A DNA stretch of 64,000 bases from Streblospio benedicti (Eukaryota; Annelida; Polychaeta; Spionida; Spionidae): NCBI GenBank assembly GCA_019095985.1, contig CM032660.1:13245975-13309974 (forward strand). Direction: 5' to 3'. Position numbers and translations under genes: made by a program. Positions 1-13,507 of the stretch are shown piece after piece. Each line of letters begins with the position of its first letter. The first letter of the stretch is position 1. The notes beneath the pieces are model-generated. The model was given only the letters and a program-made list of their open reading frames with translations. It made no database searches and was not told the origin of the DNA.

Positions 1-212
1 AGTGAATGCATATAAGATACATGCCCTACACCGGACAAGGTGTCTCACCACACACTTCCCTGGAGAGCTTCAATACAGACTACATCACATTTTCATACAC
101 ACCTATTTAACAACCATCCTTCATGTAAAGAGTGCCTGGTCTACACCTGCAATACAAAATCACACGATTGTACCCCCTCCCTTTCCCCCACCGCCGTCTG
201 CCACACACTCAC

Positions 213-689
213 CCTCTTTGCGCTGGAGAGACTGGCCCTGCTGCTCGCCCTGCTCGCTCCCGCCGCGCCGCCCCTCATGACGGCCACGCTGCCCGGCCGG
301 CCGCTGCCCGCCGCCTTCCCGGGGGGCAGCGTGCGCGTGGCCCCGGCCGCCACGGTGGCGGGCCGGTTCTCCTTGTCCACCTTGTCGATCATGTTATCCT
401 CATCACCGCCTAACACGCCTGTATCATCCTCCTCCTGCTCCTCGAAAGTCGCAAGCGTATCCTTCTTTACCCTCCTCCCGCTGCTGGACTGGTGGTAATC
501 CTGACCGCCCTCGTGCTGGTGATGATGACACCTGCGTTTTGTGCGGCTTCCCGGCGGAGCTGACTGTGGCTTTCTCAGGCTCTTGTTTGATGTCGTCTGC
601 GACCCGAGAAGTCGCCTTGAAGGTGTCGTATCCGCACTCTGCAATAACATGGTCGATTGTTTAGTCCTTTCTTTTTTCTCCGATGACAT
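213..689 (-). CDS. N-terminal coding exon of an unrecognised low-complexity protein (runs off left edge)
   Basis: The frame opens at an ATG at 689 (reading MSSEKKERTKQ) and runs 159 codons to a good splice donor at 213 (AAAGAGG|GTGAGT, phase 0). The rest of the gene therefore lies beyond the left edge. The peptide is probably disordered: a Ser/Thr/Lys/Arg-rich start, a His-rich patch, an acidic stretch ending in DKENRP, then Gly/Ala/Arg/Ser-rich sequence. No domain is recognisable. The exon is GC- and CpG-rich, as first exons near promoters often are. The frame also stays open upstream of the ATG, but without another ATG. Function is unknown. The gene is minus strand and is not evidently linked to its neighbours. 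Confidence 0.5.
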
Positions 690-3600
690 ATTTGAACAAG
701 AACAACAGTCGATATACAAAGCTGCTTAGTAATGATTAGCGTCGACAGCGACGACGTCCATGTTTGTCACAGTATCGCGGACTGAGTTTACTTTACTAGG
801 GTAGTGTGTGCTCACAAGTCAACCTTTGAACGCTGTATGGATCGTAGTGCCGGGGCCCATTACTCTTACTTGTATTTGTTTACGTACTTGCTATAGAAGT
901 TTCATTCAAAACATTCTCACTTGATTCAATCGAAAAGAATCACGGCTAGACATGGTTGGCTTGTCGGTCCACAAAAGCCCAATGTCGTAATGTATAACTA
1001 ACGAAATATTATGCCGAAGTAATGAATATGCCAATACCGAGCCCCAGGCCTAATACATTTCAAAGTAGGGAGAGATTTTAAATACCTGCCAATACTTGAA
1101 TGACTGATCCACACACGAGTTTATACACAAGCAAGTGGGTGAATACAGACGAGAAATTGTGTTTGCGAATCCCGCTGATCAGTTTGATCTGTCGTCTGAC
1201 ATGCACAGTGTCCACCAAATCCAATTTACGCGGCCATTGATAGCAGATCTGATTTTTATGTCAAGTCAAATATTGCATTTGTATGATGCTTAGATAAGAT
1301 AGTTCTGGTTTGTTTAATGAGCTAGAAGCAGGAAATTGCATGAGTTGCGTTAATCAACTTGTACACCGTTGTGTTTAATGCCCGTTAATAAGTCTAGCAC
1401 CGGTTACAAAACACATTGTGCACACATTCATGGACGCAAACACGCGCAAACCGCCACAAAAAATGGAATAAAAAGGTATATATGGAGAGAAAATGATGGA
1501 GAAGGAAATATCATAAAGGCAACCTTTTAGGTTTTGGGGGACAGTTTAGAAAAAAGGTACATTAACTACAAGAGAATTCGTTTAAGCAGCAAGTTCCATT
1601 AATATTGATAAAGATCGCGATAAGTAAATTTTCAAGATTGATGTGTCTATTTCGGAAAGTTTATTGGCAGGTAATTTATTATGAATTGAATGCTTCTGGT
1701 TCCGAAGTAAACACGAGTACAGAGATTCCGTGTATAACATAACATTAGGCCGTGAAGTCCAGCATGTAACTTTTTCAAATGTTATTCATACGTTCACCAG
1801 AATGCCATTTGTAAAATGCCACAATCTTATAGTGGACCTATTTTCTGATTGTTTAAACGTCCATAGATTATCAATTTACAATTTTTCAATTTGGTTTCTA
1901 CTTTGAATTAAGAATCAATTAACATCGTGTAAAGCGCATTCATTCATCATGGTATGACACGCTCAATGCACTAGCTGTTATATTGGTGTAATGACATCTA
2001 ACCACAATGCAGCAGTGTAATATGTTTTGAATTTTGCTTTTCTCCACTATGGCCAACTAAAGATATGTCACTATTTTTGTGTTTTCACTATTTAAGTATA
2101 CTATCATAAAAAATACCCAACAAAAATGACCACCTTGCCAGATGGTTACATTGAATAAATCTGCATACATTCTGTCATAACACTTATTTAGTCGATACAA
2201 TATACCAGATATACAATGCATGATTCCATCTTTTACCAATGTGCGTGTACGCCAGTCTTAATTAGTTATGTTACACTACAATAACAATATTGTTGGGGAA
2301 AACAGCTTACCTTAAACTGCACACAGTACTGTTGCCAAGCGAAATCCTGCACCACCAACACACGATAATCTTTGCACCCTGGTTATCACTGGATGCATGG
2401 GATTAGTAGACCCGGATATAAAGAACCTCACCTGGATGATAAATGCACTGGCGGTAGCACTTCTGCCACTGATCATGACATGACTGGGGATAGCATATGC
2501 TTCACGACTCGACTTGTGTATGATGTATATGTATATTGATTACTTTGCTGAAAATTAATCTTGTAATGTGTGCAATAAATTAATCAGCATTGTGATATGT
2601 TAGCGGAGAAATTAGATAGAAAATGTCTTGTAGGATAAATCAGTAATTGACCGATAAAAAAGATATATAGAAGTAAATAAGCATATGAATAAACGCTTAT
2701 TACTTCTAAGAAAACATGAACGAGATACGACGGATTTAGATTTTTGCAATCCCTTTGATGTATTCCGCATTGCTAGATTAGCTATTTACACCAGATTTAT
2801 AAGGTCCCGTCTTTCCCGGTGCATTATATATTGTATATTGTCTACTGCAAAAATTTGGTAATGCCTGAGAACGAACCGTAAAAGAAAGTCATTATCATGA
2901 GAGAAAGGCTTCAACAACGTGCCTTGTTTAAACCTGTCATTGGAAGTGTATGAATCCTGCAATAACTCAGGAACATGATACGGATAAGCACGCATTCTAT
3001 CATTCAATCCCACCGTATCAAATACCGACCGGGCATTCTGATCAAATTCAGGTGACTTCATTATCTGGCTACAGTCTCCAATTTACATAAAGTCCGCAAT
3101 GCGTGCTTTGAGTTAATAGGATTGGACTGGGATTCCATTGAAAGGTTATTATAGTAGAATTAGTAGCACTTTAAGTGGAATCCGGAACAGGTGTTTATTA
3201 TCACTCAAAGTCGAGACTTCAGTTCACATGTTATTGATAGTAAGGGTATGCATGAGAAAAAAGCACTTCCCCCATAGACATGATAGAAAGCATTACTTTG
3301 CTAGAAGACAAAACACAAGATCCAATTCAAAATCAGATAATGCGTTACATCATTTGTATAATCAAATAAGATATACCACTCTGTAAGAACAGAAAATGAA
3401 CATGGTTGCACACGTTCAAGACATTCATGGAAGAATATATGTCGACTGTCTTCCATATTATTAAGTTTGTCTCTCATCAAATTCTTAAGCAATTGCCCAT
3501 TTCATGTCTGATCGTCACGTCGGGCTAACAACCTAGGATGGTGTACCAATGTTGGTCCTTCACTGGTGAAACGTTGGATCAGCATTTTCCCAAGGTTAGG

Positions 3601-4853
3601 CCACTATTTACATATGCAGGGTAAGGTTTTTGGAAGGGGGGGGGGGGGACGCATTTAACTTAAGGAAAAAGGTGTGTGTGTGTGTGGGGGGGGGGCGCAC
3701 TTAAGGATTTCATCAAAGACCATACGAAAATGAAGTATTTTGGTGGGAAAAGGGGGGAGGGCGCCCTGGATCTGCCTATGATTTAATAATGAAAGGGGGC
3801 AATGCAACGATCCAAAGTTGTACCAACAGCAACGGCGTTGGACCAATTTAGCCTTAAACAACAATGCGCCAATTTGGTATTGCTGTCTTCAGACCGACAC
3901 TTGTCGAGTCCAATGCAAGTACTGTACTTTGCATGCGTACTTGAGGCCAAATATCTTTTAATTTGGATGTACTTGATACCAAGGACCTCGTATAATGCTT
4001 GAATGTTCAGCTAAATGCAACATTATAAAGAGTTAAAACATTAGAAGCCCAACTAGCGGCATTTAGAAGATGAGTTTGCATTGTGTTGATTCAGATTCAG
4101 ATCCATCGCAACTCACAAGTGTGGATCTGATTTTTGTTTTGAAAATACATGATTAACACATTTACGATATGACATAAAATGCATAACATGTGATGTGAAG
4201 TAAACTGGATAATTCAGATATAATTTAGCCGATGCAAAACAATATCTATGCCACTAAAAAGGAACAGGGTTGTGATCATCAGTCGACTGTTACCACTGAG
4301 TATTACCCTGTATTGTGTATTGACCTTTTATGATACCAGCACAAGGTAATTTAGTGGTTTCATGTCTTTGAGCCTAATAAATAGTAAATGGAATTGATGT
4401 GCTAACGTAGTAGCTCTTAACATATTGAGTAAAACACAAATCAGCTGACACAAATAGCATTGCTGACTCAAATAGAAAACATGACAAGATTACAAATACA
4501 TTTTGTTTGAATTTATATGGTTAATTACCATTTAATGCATGCAAAACAGTAACATTGTAAACAGAGGTTTCGTTATCATGGAGTTTACATATTGTAGAAA
4601 TAACTCACGTGTGTTGGTGATTTTACTAATAATGTTTATGACTTCATATTTATTATCTATGACACCTGCTTATTTGGGTAACGGATATTACGGAAAGCAA
4701 CTCACAATGTCGAAGGTTGGAAATGATGTTACTATTGTACTAAAAATCAACTCTGAAAAAATATGTATGTGTTTGGTTTATGGATTCATTTAGGACTACG
4801 ATGCTGTTTTTTAATAAGTATAGCGCAAGATTGTAAAAAAAAAATAGAAAATA
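690..4853. other. Intergenic stretch without a supported gene
   Basis: I see no convincing gene on either strand. The first 100 bases (about 735-800) contain CpG-rich motifs including GACGTC and may be promoter for the minus-strand exon on the left. Between 3638 and 3770 there are G homopolymers, a short (TG)n tract and the phrase GGGCGCCCTGGATCTGCC, which looks like debris from repeats. The remainder is AT-rich with short random frames. Confidence 0.4.
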
Positions 4854-7389
4854 GGGATGGTTCATTATTTGTGACCAGGGGGGGGGGCTATGAGGAAAAT
4901 CAGGGGGGGCACCTATTTTGAAAAAAGAGGGGGGTCACTTAATTTGTCCCTAGGTGAACAGGGGGGGGGGGGGCATCTATTTTGTCCTTGGAAATTTAGC
5001 AGCGATTTTTCGGTATTTGATCATTTTCAGCATATTGCGTCACTTTTTTTACATTTATTATGTTGGGATATGAAATCATAAAATATTTAATTTTAATACA
5101 ATAAAATAGGAATTCGCAAGATTGTGAAATACATTTTCTTTAATGCCATATACATATACATATATTACATTAGTATGGGATATACATGGTATTGAATTAG
5201 TGTGGCATTCATTGATATTTACAAAGATGCTAGGGTTTGTCAGAGGACAATAGACTATATGTGACATAGTCTAGATTAAAAATCAAAGGAGTGAGACTCC
5301 TGAAAAGCCGAGCTTGAGAATGTTATGCAGCAATATCGGCCGGGAGTGCACAGTGACCATGGTGGCAATGACTTGATAATCGAGATTGTTGTGCTAATCT
5401 TTATAATCGTAATAAAAACTGAGATACATCTGTTAATTTCTATTGACAACAGTACTCTATTACTTGTTTTATATTCAAATCTAAATATACATGATAGAAC
5501 AGGAGTTTCAACTCATTTTCCATTGTTTTGTGTTTCTTTTATACTAGTCTGCGCAACTTTGATCAGAAGACATTTCTTTGGTAGTGTGTGTATTAACGTG
5601 ATTTGAGAAGCCGGATAGACAGAAAAAAGAACAAACACACGGGGCGGTTTCTAGTGGCACAAACCACTACGATTTTTATAAACAATGCGTGTGATTTGAG
5701 AAATATCCTTTCATCCATGTCTTCATAATCGGTTTATAATTGATCCGACGTGTGAATTCTTGATGGGTATGTTATTGTAACAATGATAATCCATTCGTTT
5801 CACAAATAAATTACTCTTTGAAGATTTAAAGGTGACGCCATTTGAATGCGCATGCGTGTATACGTAGTGGCGTATTAATTTTGATCGGCTAATATGTAAT
5901 TGGCGTTTCCCCAACTCATTAACATCAGCGATTGTCGGCTCCTTCAGTTTCATTGATAAATTCAAATTGGGCACTAATTTCAGGGCGTGTGAATATTCTT
6001 ATAGTAAAGATAGTGGCTGTGAACAGGGAACAGAATGAAACGCCGCTGACAACTAAAAAGCTCGAGTCTTCTGCGAAGCTCGGCTTTAAAAATCGTATCT
6101 ACACTGTGCTGTCAATTCTAGCAAAAATTCATTGTTCATGTTGCAAAATCAGCAAAAATACTTGTTCTTGTATTTCTTGTTCACCTTCCATGGCGCGCAA
6201 TGATTTCTGGAGTTACATCAACAGCCGGAGTAACATCATCAGCAGTTAGTGATACATCATCATCATCTTCTTCTTCAGTTTCATTGATGTCAGCTAGTAT
6301 GATTTCATCTTGATCAGAATCACTACTAAACTCATTGCTATCTTCGATATCAGAATTTTAAAAATTGTTATTTAGATCTTGACATAGTTCTTTTCTTATA
6401 TGTGCCTCTACCCAGGACAACTTTTGCTTTTTGGTTAGATTCAATTTATCTTCCATGTGATGATAAATGAGATATTTGTCGAGTTCGGTTGCGTACATTT
6501 CATGTATATATACTTACGAAGAGTGGGGTGTGGCCATGTTTTATTTTTTATTTTTGGAAATTCGCCTGCAATCACTTTCCTGGGGCGCTTTCACGCATTT
6601 TGAGTGTACCACTTTATTGGAAATCACCTTTTACGGGGTTATTTGTTCTTCGTGCGCTTGCTTTCATCAGTATACTGACGAGAAAACTGATTTACCATCA
6701 CCGATTCGGGTACAAATATTCTCCTGCCTTCTCCTTCTCGGAGAAAGAGGACGTTATGTGATCAGATTGACAGTGACGATTTTTACGGGTCCATAAGCAT
6801 AAGCCGAATTCTATTTTTACGGATCCGTAAATATAAAACTGAGTCTATTATTACGGGAAATATTTCATTTCCATCATGGCTATTTACTCCCCTCAAAATT
6901 GTGTCCGTAGGAGACGGGGAAGCTAGATAACTGCTTTACCATCACTGATTCATGTACATATAATTCTGTTCATTTTTACGACACACTTCCGCTTTCGACA
7001 TCACATTGTTGCTTCGTGCGTAATGTTTCTCTGTTGCTGTGTGTGTTATGTCTGTCTCACGGGTTTAGAAATCCAGTGGTCAAAGAAGACGATGTTTGTA
7101 TGGCGAGTAATAAAATTGTCTCCATAGCAGACAGAGAAGCCAGTGATTATATAATGATTATATGATGAATACATTTATTGAGAAGTTTCCTTTACAATGT
7201 GCTGTTTTGAGTCAGTTAACCATTCCATTGATGTATACAAAGGGTGGCGGGGGGCACCTATTTTGTCCTTGACATTAGAGGGGGGGGCACCTATTTTGTC
7301 CCTGAAATTAGAGGGGGGCCACCTATTTTGTCCTCGGTTAAAATGCAAAATCCTCATAGCCCCCCGGTCATAAATAATGAACGCTCCCC
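4854..7389. mobile_element. 2.5-kb inverted-repeat DNA element with G-rich subterminal repeats
   Basis: The left end (GTTCATTATTTGTGACC followed by a G run and CTATGAGGA) is mirrored at the right end by the reverse complement of GTTCATTATTTATGACC-G-run-CTATGAGGA. This gives terminal inverted repeats of about 40 bases. Inside both ends lie several copies of GGGGGGCACCTATTTTGTCC-like sequence (4900-4990 and 7240-7340), again in opposite orientation. A TA may be duplicated at the borders, but the exact ends differ by one or two bases, so the target duplication is uncertain. The interior holds only broken coding sequence. It looks like a decayed or non-autonomous cut-and-paste transposon; I cannot name the superfamily. 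Confidence 0.6.
6190..6456 (-). pseudogene. Decayed acidic open frame inside the 4.9-7.4 kb element
   Basis: On the minus strand an ATG at 6456 opens MEDKLNLTKKQKLSWVEA and, after a stop, a second frame continues with a strongly acidic stretch (DIEDSNEFSSDSDQDEI, then EEEDDDD). Acidic N-termini of this kind occur in some transposases, for example the piggyBac group, but no catalytic core is visible. The assignment as a transposase relic is an inference from its position between the inverted ends. Confidence 0.3.
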
Positions 7390-8217
7390 ATAACGGTGCA
7401 TAAGAATGCGAAATGTAATAATGCCCCTGAGATAATGGCTAGTATTTTCTGTAAAAATACATTATATGTAATTTCGTTTATACTACTCATGGTATCTACT
7501 CTATACACAGCCAGCATATATGTGGACAATGGATATGGTAAACAGCAACAGATTATATCAAAGTTATCGGTTTAATTTCATATCCGACGGTGACTGCTAT
7601 TTATGATAGAGTGGTGTCAGTGACCGATTAAGGTTTAGTAGAACATAATACAATGCCCCGACCCGCAACACCATTTAATATGTGTATTTGTAATAAGGAT
7701 GCTTTGGGTTCCCCAGAAAATTGTTTCCTGTCCAAGTTTTTATCGTTCAGAAAATTTTGTTGTCTTCAATAACGAATACATAGACAGGGGGCCACGATGA
7801 GTTGTGTTGAGTACGTCGTACAGCATTGAAGAATTGTAGTAGGTGTAAAAAATATTGGCAAAATCTGGTGTCTCTTGAAAATATTTATCAGGGTCTCCTT
7901 GTTATTTCGTGCTCTGGCCCAAAATGTTGTGCGAAACTTTTTCTGTGTGCAAAATCTGGGGTCCTAGGCTACAGCCCGCTCAGCCATCACCGAATCAGTC
8001 ACTGTCTAACGAATTATGACAATAGGGTACTGCCATTGTCATGTGTATTAGCCGATTATCTCGTACTCCGCTTGGGCGTTTTATACCCCCATTTCACTGC
8101 CGGACGACCACGGTAGACATGTGCAACTCGCGGCCAATTCTAATGTGTACGATTGTTGCGCCGATAGCACACCAAGTCGCCTGAGAACTGGCAAATGTTC
8201 CGTTGGGTGCTGCCGTG
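7390..8217. other. Intergenic, nothing recognised
   Basis: AT-rich sequence with short unsupported frames. I see no gene, repeat structure or regulatory array here. Confidence 0.4.
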
Positions 8218-8345
8218 TCCAAGGGCGTAAGCAGCTTTTTGTAAGGAGGGGGTGGGGGTGGGGGGGGGGTTCACATTTGTGAGGGAGCGTATATCGACAG
8301 AGCGGGAGGAGGCTATAGGAGGGGGCGGAGCACCCTCTCCTATGC
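8218..8345 (+). repeat. Repeat fragment A, left copy (CCAAGGGCGTAAGCAG ... G-rich)
   Basis: The string CCAAGGGCGTAAGCAG followed by a G-rich run and GGTTCACA occurs here. The reverse complement recurs at about 16341-16395. Each copy probably belongs to a dispersed repeat family rather than to a gene. Confidence 0.45.
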
Positions 8346-8800
8346 GAAATGTTTTTGAGAATGCAGTACAAAATGGTTGGATTTCCTGATACTTGAGATT
8401 TAAAAATCATAAATAACATAGACCTAGAACAAACAGATATTAAAATGAATACATGTACATGTAGTTTAAGTCTTACCACACAGTACTACAATTGCAATAA
8501 AATGTTTAACATAGACAAAATCCTATTTTAGTTGACAATTTGAAATATGGGTGAGTAAAATGAACCCAGAATAAATTTATGTAATCCTTTATAATACAAA
8601 AGTAATACATTCCCTATTTATGAAAAATCCGACTATTATTTATTCCTTGAAAATTAGTTATAATTCTGGGTAAACATCCATATAGCTAAAACGGCTAATT
8701 TTCTGCTAGTAGCAAGCTCGAAACGTGCGAATAGTTGGCGTACTAGTACCATAGTGGGGCGGATATGTGATTAACATGTTCACATCAGGTAGAAATCATA

Positions 8801-9090
8801 AAATTTTGAATATAGGGGTTTTGAAGTATGCTGATTCCAATAATATTGGGAACCATATCGGGAACCACTCGCCCAGATAATAGGTTCCTTCCGAAATCCA
8901 AGATGGCTGCCAAGATGGCGGCCGGTACATACATAATATGTAACGTTTTTACTATTTGTTCTAGAATTTAACATAATACCACTTTCTGTACTAATTTAGC
9001 ACGAGAAAGCCATTTCTGAGGTTATTTCAGTGAAATGAGGTCAAGAACAAGGTCTAGGGTCACGCACATGAAAAATGAAGAACGTTCACA
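8801..9090 (+). repeat. Repeat fragment B, left copy (contains CCAAGATGGCGGCC)
   Basis: This segment matches the reverse complement of about 15816-16091. Shared phrases include TAGGGGTTTT, GGGAACCA, CAGATAAT/CAGACAATTGGTTCCT, GAAATCCAAGATGGCTGCC, ACATA..ATATGTAA and GAACAAGGTC. Another short fragment of the same family (CCAAGATGCTTGCCGCCATGA) is visible at about 9382-9402. It is probably a dispersed transposable-element family. The AAGATGGCGGC phrase also resembles a YY1 site, but it sits inside the repeat. Confidence 0.55.
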
Positions 9091-9121
9091 TGCTCTCAGC
9101 CTTCTTAAAATTGAACCACTC

Positions 9122-9178
9122 TGTGTGTGTGTGCGTGTGCGTGTGCGTGTGCATCTGCGTGTGTGTATGTGTGTGTGG
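9122..9178. repeat. (TG)n-type microsatellite
   Basis: An imperfect TG/CG dinucleotide run. It is followed by G-rich sequence and, at about 9310-9365, by homopolymer T and G tracts. Confidence 0.85.
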
Positions 9179-9434
9179 AGGGGGTGTGGGGTGTGGGAGA
9201 TGTGAATATTTGGCCAGAAAAAATGAAAGATGGAAGATGAGGCAGCCAAAGTGGGAGAAGGGAGACTGAGATTTTTTTCTACACATATTTTCAAGGGCCA
9301 ACGTTTTGCAGACTTTTTTTTTTTTTTTTTGGGGGGGGGGCTGTGGGTCAGGTCGGGGGGGGGGCATGCTGAATTTAAATCCAAGATGCTTGCCGCCATG
9401 ACGGTCATAGTGCTGTTGGTGATAACAAAATGAT

Positions 9435-9665
9435 GTGCTTCTGTGGCCGAGTGGTTAGGGAGTTGGACACGTCACCAGAAGGTCGTTGCTTCTATTCCTG
9501 ATCGGGTCTAGTGGTGGATGTTGAGCAAGCTCATCCCAAAAGGGTTGCACACTACTCCGTGGCACCTACGTTAATTAGGTACAGGTCATTGGACTGAAAA
9601 TTGTGAGCAAGTGATTGTATGAGTGATTAGCATTGTGCGCTGAATGTGCTGCTGATGCAAGCATA
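9435..9665 (+). mobile_element. tRNA-derived SINE, copy 1
   Basis: The head GCTTCTGTGGCCGAGTGGTTA has a good RNA polymerase III A-box (TGGCCGAGTGG). A degraded B-box follows about 45 bases on (TTGCTTCTATTCCTGATC). The body (GTGGATGTTGAGC ... CTCCGTGGCACCTA ... TAGGTACAGGTCA ... GAGTGATTAGCA) matches the second copy at 29050. A tRNA-related head with a shared unrelated body is the definition of a tRNA-derived SINE. The 3' limit is approximate. Confidence 0.8.
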
Positions 9666-9738
9666 TGAGAAATGATCAATTGATGATCAATAATTGGGCC
9701 AATGATCTGTTGTAAATTAAAAGTTATGAGAGCAGGAC

Positions 9739-10612
9739 TTGGGATTTTTGGAGACCCATACATTATTAAAGCCTGATATCTTAGCTTTAAAATTTGACAT
9801 GTTGGATGTTATACAACCTTGACAATAAAAAGTTATGGATATTTTAGTATCGAAGGGTCGGAGAAAAAAATCGGAAAAACTGAAACACCCTTCCACTGAT
9901 TTAATTAGCTCTTATATGAAAACTAAGCTGTGTACACAGGCTTATATGGTGTCATTTTAAAGCTAATTGATTGGCCTTTCTATGTAAAGTATTTGCTGTT
10001 GGAATATATACATACAGTGCTGGAGGGAGGTCACTAAAGCCGCCTGGCAACACGAAACTTGGAGCATTTATTTTGGGCTTGTACATTAACATATTTATTG
10101 AAAAGCCTGTATGCTGATATAGACATTCAAATGGTATTTATTAAAAGGTATACTCATTTAGGAACAAAATGACATACACCTCACTACCATAGGCCCTCTA
10201 GTATTGATTTTATGATTAATTGTTTACCCCTACCCCTAAATCGCGATTTTGACCCAAATGTACTAAAATGCACATATACAGACTTTTTCTTATAAAAGGT
10301 TATTTCATATATTCTTTTCATCATGTGCAATAACCAAATATGGTAGATGGTGAGTTTTCTTATAGAAAGATATGCTGTTCATGACTATCATACAGCATTC
10401 AATATAACAAAATGGCATTTATTGGGGTTCGAAGGGGTTGTTAATTAGTCATACAATTTAAGGCAAGTACATGCATGAACATAGTGCAAATATTGTCTGA
10501 TATTTTGAACAGCATGGTATTTAAAGTTTTATTTAGCAAATATTACTGAAAAACATGTAGCAAAATTGTCAATTTTTCTAATAATGGAAATATTTGTTTC
10601 ATAACTTTTTCC
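9739..10612 (+). repeat. Left terminal inverted repeat of the 4.6-kb element
   Basis: About 875 bases that reappear as the reverse complement at 13508-14382, for example GTTGGATGTTATACAACC, CCGACCCTTCG/CGAAGGGTCGG and CCTACCCCTAAATCGCGATT. Confidence 0.85.
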
Positions 10613-13507
10613 TTAATTCCTTGACCCGAAGTCATGATTTTGGTGTGTAGGTGAAAATTACTGGAACATCAACCATTCATAAAAAAAACCTTCACCAAGT
10701 ACTACTGCATGTAGATAATCATGATAACATCACTGGCAGACATTTATTTTAGATAAATTTATTATAATAGCAACAAACAATAGCAATTAACACTGGCAAT
10801 AAACTATGATACAAAAGGAACAACATTTAGCCACATGATAATATGCTGACATTCTAGAATGTGTTACTGTTTCTCTATCAAAATTGTTTTATTTGTAAAT
10901 GATGTGATGGTACATACTTCATACTTTGTCAAAATGCTCATATAAATAGCACATTTATCAATATATGCTATTATTCACTTACTTATTAAACACTATAATA
11001 TCAACACTGTGTAGATATGCTGTTGCAGTCCATCGTCACTCATACATGTAACTTCAGCCAGCACGATTCTGAATTGGTTAGGTGATGTCAGTTAACTCAG
11101 ACAAAAAGTGTGAGTTGTTTTGGGAATGTAGAGGGTAATATGACCACCCTATCTCCGAATATGTCGATTGATTGAGTTAGGTGGGATCTGTTGGGTCAGT
11201 TCCCAGACCATCTCAGTGATCTGTATGGCCAGCTCACGCTGACTAAAGTCGTTTTACTAGAAGCTCTTAGCTACATTCATATCTAAGCAGTGGTGCGTCA
11301 ACTCTCAGCTCACCAGCAGATCTACCCTCTGACTCGAAGCCAGAGTTGCACACATCTCGAGTTAACATAAGTTGACAAGTGAGCAGGCGAGAGAATCCAC
11401 ACAAAAGTCACAATCCCAAGTGTGTCATGACAATCTCGTTTTCCAAGCACAAGATGCCAGAGCATCGCCTTTAAACCAGATTTTCCTTTCAATGTGTTCT
11501 TACTGGATGTTGCAAGATGATATATGTTGTTGTTAGCCCCTATAGATAACAGCAGCTTTCAAGTTGAAAGTTGGGTAGGGGGCCGAGGCTGACCCACAAA
11601 CACAAGTTGGTATTGAAAAGGCTGCGGTGCAGGAGGCTAGTCCCCAAGACACCGGCTTATGCAAACAGCCTGGTCTTGGTACTGGAGCAATGGCTGGAGT
11701 CACTGAGCTAGCGAAAGTTAAAGTTGTTGGTATTTCAAATGATGTTGGAGGGACCTATGCTCAAGGAGTACAGGTTCCTCTACGAATGGATCTCAACCAC
11801 CTATCATCAGGCTACCTCACAGAGATCTTATACTCCGCCATCCACAGCCAAAGGCCGATTCCATACACTAGGTCAAAGTGACCTAAGTGATGACAGATGG
11901 TGGCACGGACAAGTCCACGCACACTTTCTCAGGCGCAGGGATCAATAGGACCACTGCAGGATGCATGAGCTACAAATGTATGTCTACCATCGCAGATTGC
12001 AGTGGAAGATCATCAACTCTCTTTCATCATATTGAATGCATTCCTGTATGGGTTTATGACCACAGTCCTGGGTCTGGGTATTATCGTGGAGATACTTATA
12101 CATCCTTGCAGATCTGGAGCTACAAGTAAGCTCATAAGGTTGAGAAAGGGGGTTTTGCAATTGATCAAATATGGTCTAATCAATAAATAAGCAAGTAATA
12201 GCACTTCAGCTGACTGTATACAGCTGTGTTTCTTGGAAAGCACAACACACAGAGCATATAAAATTGCCCACGGAGGTGATTAACACTGCAGGCAGATCCA
12301 ATTAATCATCAAACCAGATGTACTAGGTACAGGAGGATGGGGACACGTTCTCAGTACCCGCACATGTGCATGGTCTCAGCTGCTTAGATACTGGATGATC
12401 ACTGCACCATCAAACTGGATGGTGATGATAACATAGGAGCCAAAAATGATGGGTGTACAGCTGGTGTCAGGCACCTTCGGAGTAATCTTTGAAGATGTGA
12501 ACTGCCAGACATTCATGTATGTACGCACAACCCCAGGGAAGACCACTGACTCTACAGTGACGAATACTTTAAAGTGATCATGATAAAAAAGTAGGAACAC
12601 CCCAGCAGGAGCCAAATGTAGCATTACAGGACTCAATGACTGAGGACTTCAATCAGAAGTTCCTCCTTGGGCATGTCTACGGAGAGGCTGTGCAATTGCA
12701 CTTTGGACGACTGAGACGTTTCCCAGACTCATCAGCCCTATATCAAAGACTTGCAGTAGTTTATATTGTAGTTGCAGTGTCAACAAAATTGTCTGTGTGG
12801 ATCTATAAAGCCACTCCCTCAGCCAGGAAGGCAGAGCCATGCCTCGGGCTAGCAACGAGTGTAATTCATGCTGCTTCAACCCCAGTGGATCATAGTGGTT
12901 TACTAACTGACTGCTCCTCATTGTGTATCATTTCTAACACTAGTTTGAGTACAGGTTACCTGTATGACTTTATGGTGGTAACATTTCTTGGGTTCACGAG
13001 GGGCTCCCAAGCATGGGGGACTTTGTACCAGTGCTAATATGATTTGTATGGGTGTCTCCTACACACGACCATGCGAGAGTAGGTCTGCCGAGAGGGAGGA
13101 AAGCCGTCGACTAAATCTTGGCGAGACTGTAATATTTAAAAGGACCTACTCCCACTGGGAATAGGTTGCCAAACTTATAAGCTGTCTATTTAGCTTCTAA
13201 CAGTAAACTGTAGCTATTCTGCCCAGACCCGGTACTAGAGAGTACTGGTGCTGCAGTGGCCATATATGTGCAAAGTAAAGCGAACGTGGCTGTCGAGGTG
13301 TTCATAAGTATGGATCTTATACCTAGGCCAGTGCAACTTTTAGAGGTTGTTGTGTACCCTGGGGTCATGTTGCAATGAACTTGGGCACAGGAAGCCCTAC
13401 AACACACTTTCGTCACAGTAGTAATTTGGATCAACTAGGCCTTAATATTGGATCCAAAGATGCACATGGGCATGTAGCCTGAATGGTCCCACAAACAGGC
13501 ATTAGGG

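Noticed and set aside
2786-3061. Minus-strand 91-codon frame with protein-like composition (MKSPEFDQNARSVFDTVG...)
   Set aside because: No splice context, domain or paralogue in the window; a frame of this length is expected by chance in this much DNA.
9086-9408. His/Thr-rich and Pro-rich frames around 9.1-9.4 kb
   Set aside because: They arise from TG, T and G low-complexity tracts.
9435-9510. Functional tRNA genes at the SINE heads (also 29050-29120)
   Set aside because: The acceptor stem does not close and the tRNA-like head continues into the shared SINE body.
11627-13037. Several 60-130 codon frames inside the 4.6-kb long-TIR element
   Set aside because: Overlapping, in different frames and without motifs; not enough to call a transposase or captured gene.
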